Shown one piece after another: positions 56,160 through 64,000 of a DNA stretch of 64,000 nt. How positions within the stretch are numbered: the stretch's first letter is position 1; every line of letters starts with the position of its first letter. Position numbers and translations under genes: made by a program. Below the pieces are notes generated by a model. It was not told the DNA's origin. It saw only the letters and a list, made by a program, of their open reading frames with translations, and did no database searches. The DNA is taken from positions 310,001-374,000 of the forward strand of contig JARBJD010000010.1 of the NCBI GenBank assembly GCA_033064195.1, read 5' to 3'. This stretch comes from Blattamonas nauphoetae (taxonomy: Eukaryota; Preaxostyla; Oxymonadida).

Positions 56160-59100
56160 CCATTCAATGTGATCAGACGCGACGAGGCCAATTGAACGAA
56201 ATGGAGCAACGATGCCAGCAACGAAGCGAGCACAGAAACACACCTGCCAATTCAGCGAGGGCACTGACCCTGCCTCTCCTCTTCTGGTCGAAGACAGTTG
56301 TCGCGTACTTCACTTCATCGATTGTCTTCGTTGCAAGATCGTCAGTTCCAACGACTGGCTTGACAACCGTTCCAGGAAGTCCTTGACCAATGCATTTGAA
56401 GAATCCTTTCGCTCCTTCTCGCTGGGCGCTTCGCACAGGATCGACAAACACGCCAGTGAGACCAGTTTCCATACCCTTTCCGAATGCCTTGAATCCTCGT
56501 GCGAGTGATTGGACATGGTGCTGGAGAGGAGAGAATGAGGAGAATGAGAAGAGGCACACTCGCTGTCCTTTGGTCATTTCTTTGGCTCTCTTTTCTTTGT
56601 AGTCGTCGTTGAAGGAGAGGCCATCACTGAAGAAGGAAGCGATGAAGAGGGAAGAATGACAATGAGGGTGGACGAGACAAACCGGGTGCCTCTGTTCACA
56701 CCATCTTTCGAGTCGTAATACATATGCTTCACGTCTTGTTTCATGTTTGTCAGATGTCCACTGGGATCACCGATGATGGAGAGATGGACAGCATGCCAAT
56801 TTTCTGTATCAGTTGCGATAAGAAGTGGGAGCTGATGGACGAGACGAGTTGGTGCATGCTGAGAGTGGACGAGGATGAGAAGAAGAAGGAACAGACCTGG
56901 CGGTGAGGTTTGTGGCGAAGAATCCGCTGAAATGCATCTCCTTCTATTCTATGTTGACCAACGCTGAGACAATGTCGACGAGACAAGTTAAGCCCACAAT
57001 CGACGAGATCTTGCCGAACAGGTTCTTCATCATGACGTTCTCTGTCTTCCCGTTTAAGTCCTTGTTCTTCTTCCCTCCGTCCTTCACTTCCTTTTTTCTT
57101 TTGCGGTCTTTCCGCTGTTCTTTGACTTTCGACGATGAGGTGAGATCATCGTAGTCGTCGGATTTCTGAAAGTGGGAGAAGAGAAAACGGAAAAGTGATG
57201 AATGAGAAAAGAAAAGAGACGAATAGTACAAGAAAAGTGATGAATGAGACAAGAACACACTGACTAAGAGCCCTGCATCAAGTTGATTGTCGCCACGATG
57301 CAGATTGGTTGAATGGCAAAGTCCTCAAAATAGAACACAAGATCCCTCTCAGGAGTGAGGCGGGGACTGCATCCAGTGGATGAGATGAGCTTATCCTTCC
57401 CGTTTCGAGCCAGACGAGGGTGTCATCTGGATGGATGAGTCCATCAGCTGAAGAGAGACTTTTCTGCTTCTTTCGGTTGGCCTGACAGTGTCTCGACGAA
57501 GGAGACCTGCAGGCAACTGGTCTTGTTTCGTGCAAAGAGGGTTGTCCTTCCTGATGGGGCACCCACAACGTTCTGAGGAGCAGCAGCGGTATCGGCTTAT
57601 GACTCGAGACGAGGCTGAAGCAGCTCGACAAGTTCGAGGACAGCGTTGATTACACCAAAGGCGAGTCTGATGTCGGTGCAGTTCAGTTTCAGAGCCATTT
57701 CGTTTTCCACATCCGCTCGAAGGTCAACCCACGAGAGCGAGTAAGGTGTGGGAGCCGGCTGCGATTGTGCTTTGGAGGGCTGTGAAGAGAGCAGAGCGGA
57801 GGCAGACGGTGAGAGTGACTCTGTTTTGGATATCTGAGATCGCTGGGAAGCAATGATCCAGATTCTTCGTCCTGACACCAACAGTCTGAGCACGGATCGA
57901 CTCGACACTCTCGCTGGCAGTGTCGGAAAAGAATGAAGTCTGTCCCGAGAACGATGGATGCTCCAGATCTTGGAGGAGAGGGAAGTGGATGTCGTCGTCT
58001 GGAGTGAGAGACCCGATGTAGATAGAGAACTGGCTGAGGATGATGTGGAGGTTGTACTGGTCGATGATCAGAATCTCCTCCTTTCCTTCGCCGGCAAGAT
58101 CACTCAGTCCCTGCTGGGCATCTTTAAGAACGGCTCCGAGTTGATGAGGGTTGATAACAGCTGATTTGTCGATTTTGTACATCTTCTGATCGAGAGCTGT
58201 TTTCATTGCGAGCTCTCCGACCTTCACGCAGAGGAAGTGAGTGGCGTTGTAAGCTGATTGAGGGATGAGGATTTCTGGGGCCTGCATCGTCACATCGAAG
58301 TACGGTGCGAGCATCTGAACTTCAGTCGGGGCTTCGAGTTCGAGGCTGATGTTGATGAGATCGTCGGGAACGACGAGTGCGGGCATTTCTGGGACGTTGA
58401 AGACGATGAAGAAGTTGGCGAGCTCTTCGACAAACGAGCGGATCACGAAGAGTTGGAACTCGCCGACTTGGGCCAGACAGATTAAGTTGAATCCGTCGCA
58501 GATGTCCACAAAATGACCGTCGACGATTGGAAAGTCCAGAGTAGCGGCTGGAGACTGCCTGTCATCTCCTCCAAAGTGGATGATCTGCGGGAAGGGAGAG
58601 ATCACAGCAGACTCGTCTTGCGTCGTTTTGGGGAAAGCAGCGGGGTTGAACACTTCGAGTGAGCCGATCGAGGCGGTTACGGCAGTTTGGACAGGAGTGA
58701 GGGCGACAGCAGCGTTCACAGCACCAATGAAGAGCGAGCTAATTGGTTTATACTCTCTCTCCAAGGCGATGATGGTCGAGCCAATTTGCTGGATGACAAA
58801 GTTCACAACGTGGAGGACAGTCTGGATCAGCTTGATGTACGTGCTGTGCTTCAAGTTGAGATCCATTCCTTTAATTTTGGCGTCCACTTCAATCACCGTT
58901 CTGTCGTTGTGGTTCTTTTGTAGTCGCTGTCTTCTGCCTTCTTCAGCATCTTCTTGTCGAGAGGTCTCTCTTTGATGGCCTTCTCGTTCTTGCCCGGCTT
59001 CAGGCCTTCCATTGCCTGTTTGACAGTCAAACTGGCGTCGTCCATCCGAATTGCTGAGTCTGTGCTCAGAAGAACAGACTTCTCGGCCTCGCTCACGCAA

Positions 59101-60001
59101 TCACAATCGCTCCTGTCTCCACCATCAATCCGATTTTGTTTGAACGGATAACCGACGCGCAAACGTCGGAGAGCCCTGCAGTGATGAGTGTCTTTCTGGT
59201 CTTTGCAGAGTGTCCTGACTTGGTTATGTCACGAGAAACAGAGTCGATGCCGATGGCGAGCTGTGGGAGGTGAGCTTTGAGAGCAAGAGACGGGACGAAG
59301 AAAGAGGGCTCCTTTTTGTCTTTCTCCTAATCCTTGTCAGCCGGTCCTGTCAACCGACATTCTTCCACAATCTTCAGAATCACCGGAATTACGTGAAGGG
59401 CTTCTTTGAGAAGAGGGACGAGAATCATCATGAGATCTCGCAGCCCACCCTCAGCGATGCTCACAAAAACTTCACTCAGATCAACTCTCGGCGTTGTTGC
59501 TGCAGAGTACTCGTTCATCAGCTCGTTTCTGATTGCGTCGAGTGTCGTGGGAGGAGCGGCAGTGTCGAATGAATGCGAGAGCGGCCAGTAATACGGGGCA
59601 GCTGCTCAGTCTTTCACAGCCAGCAGACGGTTGATACCAAAGTTCTCATCGTCTTCGGAGTCTTCGTTTTCATCTTCGGCGTCACTGTCGTCGTCAATGT
59701 TCTCTTTGACCTCCTTCTCGTCTTGGTTGGCGTCTTCCAATACTCGCATCTTTGCCATGGCATGTGCGATCTTCGCTGCTGTCAGGACAACATCTACGTC
59801 CTCTCGAAATACCCACGCGGAGAACTGGCTTGTTGTGACGATGCTGGTTCCGGTCAGTTGGACCGTCTGCAATCTTCATTGTGTCCTGCGACGATCAGCA
59901 AACTCAGACACGACAGTGTTGACCAACTCTCTGCTTAAATCTGATGTGATGAGGGAGTCGATGAGGATTCCCATATTGCCAACCTTCCCGCCGTGTGCCA
60001 T
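56160..60001 (-). pseudogene. Decayed VPS13 (chorein-family) gene, C-terminal part
   Basis: The minus strand carries successive VPS13-like pieces. A 457-codon frame (57724-59100) has the motifs IGSTIIALEREYKPISSLF and LISLELEAPTEVQ-like beta-rich stretches. A shifted frame (57597-57908) has YSLSWVDLRADVENEMALKL. At 56173-56577 is the typical VPS13 C-terminal region: GLTGVFVDPVRSAQREGAKG then FFKCIGQGLPGTVVKP (yeast: LALDPIEGARKEGAKGFFKG). Several frame changes and at least one stop between pieces, without good splice sites, point to decay of a host gene. VPS13 proteins move lipids at membrane contacts. The fragment begins at about MAHGGKVGNMGILID (60001). Confidence 0.6.
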
Positions 60002-60930
60002 GACAGGAGGATGATGGTGAAGCTGAGCTGGACAGCGATGAAAGAAGGATGTTACACTCGATTTGTCGCTCGTTGAATGTTTCTCACTTCTGGCTAATCT
60101 ACGCCGAAAGTATCGTCAAATATGTCTAACTTCTCGACTCCAGAATGCACGTGGACAGATGCGATGGACATGTTGAACTCGCTGTTGGCGAGATGGAGAG
60201 AAGAGAGTCTTTGCCAGAATCTATCTTTTGGGCATCGTTGCCGAAAATTGGGCATACCCCAATTTGTCCATTTTGGGGGAAGGATGCATGGTCTGTTGTT
60301 CTTGTGATGGCCGAGTAGTGATGCAGTGATTCCCTCGTTCATCACTCTATGGTCGTCCTTGCTATCCAATTTTCGCAGTCCCTCGTCGCAATGGGCTTGT
60401 GTTTCTGGATACCTAGATAGTATTGTTGCAATGGAGCGATTCAGAGTGGAATTGATTCTTTTTCTGGTTGGGAGTAAGATTCGCGAGATGCTCGGCGAAA
60501 TTCAAAATAGAACGATTATCGTCGTTCATGTCCATAAAACAATCAATCACACGCATCAGCATGTTTATTACGTCCGCTCCAAGTGATAGGTTCAGTTTTC
60601 CCTCCGACCTTGTTAGTGAAAGAAGTGGAAGGTAGTTGACAGCGTTATCTGAAAAGTTTGATCGAGAGCTGTGTTTTGTTCAGCGATCTTGGATTGTATC
60701 TGAGAGCTAAGATGGCTGGTTCAGCGAGTTCTCGCGTAGTCTGGTGTGAGTGGCAGTTGGGAGGAAGAGGTGTGGAATGTGATAGAGCACAGTTTCTTAT
60801 TTTTCAAGTGTTCTGGACAAAAGTGACCCACTTTTTGATTTTGATCTGACTCCCTTTTAATCAATTTCGAGTAACTAGTTCTAAAAAGTGAAAATATGAG
60901 ATGGAAGGAATTAATTCATAATGATGATCA
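60002..60930. other. Spacer with possible VPS13 remnant
   Basis: A 91-codon minus-strand frame (60094-60369) ends SGVEKLDIFDDTFGVD, which could belong to the VPS13 relic. Otherwise nothing is recognised. Confidence 0.3.
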
Positions 60931-61306
60931 CTATTTTGGATTTTGCGCGGGTTTATGGATAAAAGCGGGTTTTTGAGGGCACTATAAGAATATTTTGTCG
61001 AGAAAAATATGGGTTTTTTCCGATCTTCCCAAATACGCAGAATTTTTTCTCCAAATTTTTGCAAAAATGTTCGTTTCACCAAAAAAACGTTTGTGTGAAA
61101 AATTTCATCGAAATCGATTCACTGGTTGTTGAGATATTGTCAAAACGATGTTTTTCATCGGGCAAAAGGGGGTATTTTGAGGATTTCTCGGGATCGCGTG
61201 GGAGTATAATTCTTAAATTTCAGATTTTTCTTAGTTTGACCGATATTGATTTTTCCAGAAAAAAGGCCGGATTGGTGACATGGGACATATTGGTGACACA
61301 ACTATT
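60931..61306 (-). repeat. Terminal repeat, copy B (inverted)
   Basis: On the minus strand it begins AATAGTTGTGTCACCAATAT near 61306. It is almost identical to copy E (63812 onward) for about 190 bp. It continues to an inner tip (TATAGTGCCCTCAAAAACCC, near 60986) with two AAACCCGC boxes 18 bp apart. Confidence 0.85.
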
Positions 61307-61740
61307 AGTTTACCACCCATGTTTGTCCCGCCTTTTTGTCAGCCCATTCCTTATTGATTAGAAAAATGATGAATCAAATTCCAAACACTCGACAATCACC
61401 AGCGACTCTCTCAGATAAGGACACTGCGATATTTGACCTGCTGACCCGACTCTGGCGGGACGACCCATCGGAGCCGCTTCTTCATGCGCTCCAACATTCT
61501 GATAAATTCCCCGCGATTCGACGAAGAGTTAAACAGACTCTGTAAGGTTCGATTCTCTTTTTTTGTCTCATATTGTATTTCAGCTGCACACTCCGACCTG
61601 AGAGAGTCGCTTGGTCAACTCTACACCACTCTTGGTCCACACGAAAGAGTTCTGCTCCTTTAAGCAGTATGTCCCCACATCTCCTGGAAAGAGATGAACG
61701 AATCACGGTTTCAAGTGACTCAGGGGGCATACTCTTCTAG
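61307..61740. other. Spacer with short ORF, unassigned
   Basis: Holds a 61-codon plus-strand frame (61363-61545) starting MMNQIPNTRQSPATLSDKDT. I do not recognise it and there is no supporting context. Confidence 0.3.
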
Positions 61741-62045
61741 TCCCTTGATAACCCCGGTTTTATCGATAAACCCGGACAAAACCAAGATTTTTTCACAGAG
61801 CAACACACGTGGTCCAACTAAGAAAAAAAAGTTTCGTTGTTTCTCCCAAAACTCTCCGAGAAAACGTCGAATCAAAGTGACCAAAAACGTGAAACAAAGT
61901 GTCGAAAGTCCGTGTCTTCTGAACCAGTTGACCAATCTTCACCAAAATTTGTCAGAATCATATTCGAACATAAATAAACGTTTACAAAAAAAAGGAGAAA
62001 AAAATCTTCGGTTTTTCTATTTTCGAAAAAAAACACGTAACAAAC
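61741..62045 (+). repeat. Divergent terminal repeat copy
   Basis: Begins ATAACCCCGG...ATAAACCCGG with an 18-bp repeat spacing. It then shares GGTCCAACTAAGAAAA and the CTCCGAGAAAACGTC stretch with the other copies at lower similarity. An old copy of the same family. Confidence 0.5.
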
Positions 62046-62299
62046 TACAGTAGTTCCCTGACCCATAGACTCTGGAATCAGAATGAATCCCAAAATGTGA
62101 GTTACATTGCGCAGTATTGTTGCATTTGCTGGTGGACTTAGGTGTTTCATCTTTTTCAAAAAGTGAAAATCGTAGATCCCCACATTTCTATTTTTGCTTT
62201 TGCCGAAAACCCTCGGAGCGTTCGTCGTAGCGCTTATAGTAGCGTCGATAATCCACGCCATGTCAATAATCCACGATCTGTAAAGGATAAATCACAATT

Positions 62300-62480
62300 G
62301 GTCCAACTAAGATAAACAATAAAATTGGTGAATTCAATTCCGCGAGGAATCGGAGAAAACCTCAAAATACATTAAAGAGCAGAAATACACACATTCATCA
62401 AACTTTTTCAGCTCATATCTCCACAACCAGACATCCACTTTTATCCAAAAAAGCATTTTTATCGTGAAGATCTTCAAAAA
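62300..62480 (+). repeat. Truncated repeat copy
   Basis: Shares the repeat body (GGTCCAACTAAG, GGAGAAAACCTCAAAATACA, ATCTCCACAACCAGACATCC) with copy A but lacks the terminal boxes. Confidence 0.6.
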
Positions 62481-63524
62481 AGCTATTCTAAAAAAAATAA
62501 TTCTATGTTCTAAGCAATTTTTTGTCTAGAAAAACAGCGATATTCACAATTGTGCCTCCTATGGGATCAGCACTCCCATTCTTCATGGAAATGTCGATTC
62601 TCCAACTGCTTCTCTTGAATTGGTGTCTCTCTGGGAGGAATATGATTGAAACTCTAATATTTTGATAGCCGTAGTGAAAAGCACAAATCAATTGTCTCGC
62701 TTGTGGAAGGCGGATATGACTTGTAGGAAACAATCATCATCACTCAAATCCATTGTCTGAGCACTCTCAGTCAATTGGACAACTGAATCTTCTCGCCACT
62801 AGACTTTCTGAATGATCTTGTTTCTGATGAGACCAAAACGGATTCCAAGTTCCATTGCAGTTTTGTCACATTGTCATCACGCGACCGATGATTGTTTTCT
62901 GCAGCTCTAGTTTTCCAGACACAACTATTCCATAAATACACAACCACACGCCGATTGAGTCTACTCTTATGTGTCAATTGTCCAAAACTGTGTTCGATCC
63001 AAGTGCCTTCCAACCAATCATGGCAGCTTCCATAAAGGACTCATGATAATCAAGACTCACTCATCAGCGAAACTCTTGAACGAGCCCTTCCCAACCAAAT
63101 CATCCTCATTTCTCTCCCAGAATTCGTCGTGGGACATGACGACAATGAACTAGTCTTTCTCAAAGTAGTTCCTCCTTCGAAATGTTTTCTACAAATTGGA
63201 CGGTTCCACTCTCAAACGATGAAATACAGGTGTGTCGAAATGTTCGACGTCAGAAAACAGTTCGACTCGACAAAAGGTTTTGTTTTCTTGTCATATCTTT
63301 ACAACCTGTGGACCACTTTTGATGAAAATATCCACAGAAACCTATTTTTAATTTTGTGAAACGAAAATATTGACAACGTTTAGAGTATTAGTTGTATGGC
63401 TTTGAGAAGTCTGCATTTTCTTTGGTCCAAAACGTACGTCTTGTCGTGGAGAAACAGGCTCAAAAAGGGTCAAACAATGTGACTATTGTTGCCTCTACCG
63501 ATACTTTGAGAAAAACTCCGATTC
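62481..63524. other. ~1-kb stretch without recognised gene
   Basis: Short frames exist on both strands (e.g. minus 62771-63013, plus 63129-63359) but none shows a known domain. It may be the decayed interior of an element. Confidence 0.35.
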
Positions 63525-63811
63525 ATAGTGGCGTCACCAATCGGTGTCCTGTCACCAATCGGTGCTTTTTTCTGGAAATATCACTTTTGTTCAAACTAAG
63601 AAAAAAATAAAATTTGTGAATTATTCTCCGGCGCGATCCCGAGAAAACCTCAGAATACCCACTTTTGCCCGAAGAAAAAAATCGTTTTGGCAATATCTCA
63701 ACAACCAGTGAATCGATTTTGATGAAATTTTTCACAAAAACGTTTTTTCGGTGAAACGAACATTTTAAGAAAAAATTGGAAAAAAAATATTGGGTATTTG
63801 GGAAAATTGAA
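63525..63811 (+). repeat. Terminal repeat, copy D
   Basis: Begins ATAGTGGCGTCACCAATCGG with two CACCAATCGG boxes 18 bp apart. The body matches B and E (CGATCCCGAGAAAACCTC, ATATCTCAACAACCAGTG). It is cut at 63811 where copy E begins. Confidence 0.8.
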
Positions 63812-64000
63812 ATAATAGTTGTGTCACCAATATGTCCCATGTCACCAATCCGGCCTTTTTTCTGGAAAAATCAATATCGGTCAAACTAAGAAAAATCTGA
63901 AATTTAAGAATTATACTCCCACGCGATCCCGAGAAATCCTCAAAATACCCCCTTTTGCCCGATGAAAAACATCGTTTTGACAATATCTCAACAACCAGTG
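63812..64000 (+). repeat. Terminal repeat, copy E (continues past window)
   Basis: Starts TAATAGTTGTGTCACCAATA and is nearly identical to inverted copy B. It interrupts copy D and marks the left end of an element extending beyond the window. Confidence 0.8.

Larger units (their letters stand above)
55410..61306. mobile_element. ~5.9-kb segment bounded by inverted terminal repeats
   Basis: Copy A (plus) and copy B (minus) of the same ~340-bp repeat face each other with their TATAGT-type tips outward, as expected of a DNA transposon with long inverted ends. A second pair of tips, at about 55690 and 60986, lies inside, so two ends are nested on each side. The interior holds a decayed VPS13 copy and no transposase I can recognise. 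A and B are less alike than B and E, so the pairing of A with B may be chance juxtaposition of two elements. Confidence 0.5.

Noticed and set aside
61545-61560. GGTTCGATTC resembling a tRNA B box
   Set aside because: No matching acceptor stem, D-arm or anticodon arm could be folded upstream.

Overview
The window is nuclear DNA of a protist. It is gene-dense on both strands, with short GT-AG introns (mostly about 30-100 bp) and single-copy eukaryotic housekeeping genes. Flagellar/cytoskeletal genes (alpha-tubulin, a PACRG axonemal protein, a Sfi1-like protein), a malic enzyme and relics of beta-helix surface proteins suggest an anaerobic flagellate of the Preaxostyla/oxymonad kind. That placement is an inference; nothing here proves the species. 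Most gene models below were spliced by hand, using frame continuity and family alignment.

Layout. 1-5 kb: a bacterial-type SUKH (SMI1/KNR4) protein, a MED22-like Mediator subunit, a BET bromodomain protein, ribosomal protein eS17 and the NEDD8 conjugase UBC12. 5-17 kb: a karyopherin block with a divergent importin-alpha-like gene and two tandem importin-beta-1 genes. These two lie 3 kb apart, separated by decayed beta-helix genes and a ~970-bp element with inverted ends. 17-25.6 kb: a dynamin-like protein that has lost its GTP-binding motifs, THOC7, unassigned small genes, a PP2A B56 subunit and a divergent actin/ARP. 25.9-40.4 kb: an ABCD4-like transporter, alpha-tubulin, NOM1/SGD1, a PP6-like phosphatase, a possible SelO-like kinase-fold protein, a Sfi1-like protein, malic enzyme and a coiled-coil/MATH-like protein. 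40.7-55 kb: a 2072-residue ARM/HEAT protein with long charged helices, the splicing factor CWC24/RNF113, CAND1, the E3 ligase RCHY1 and PACRG. 55-64 kb: transposon-rich DNA with a decayed VPS13 copy and at least six copies of a terminal repeat.

Functional themes are cargo import (importin alpha/beta), cullin control (UBC12 for neddylation and CAND1 for exchange, 44 kb apart), transcription and mRNA export (MED22-like, BET, THOC7), PP2A-class phosphatase parts (B56, PP6-like), and flagellum/centriole parts.

The most unusual signals are: (1) a paired motif with a near-constant 18-bp repeat spacing at the ends of several otherwise different transposon-like repeats; (2) four genes whose start codon sits alone in a 3-4 nt coding micro-exon; (3) a dynamin with stalk, GED and proline-rich tail but a degenerate G domain; (4) a bacterial-type SUKH gene carrying several spliceosomal introns.
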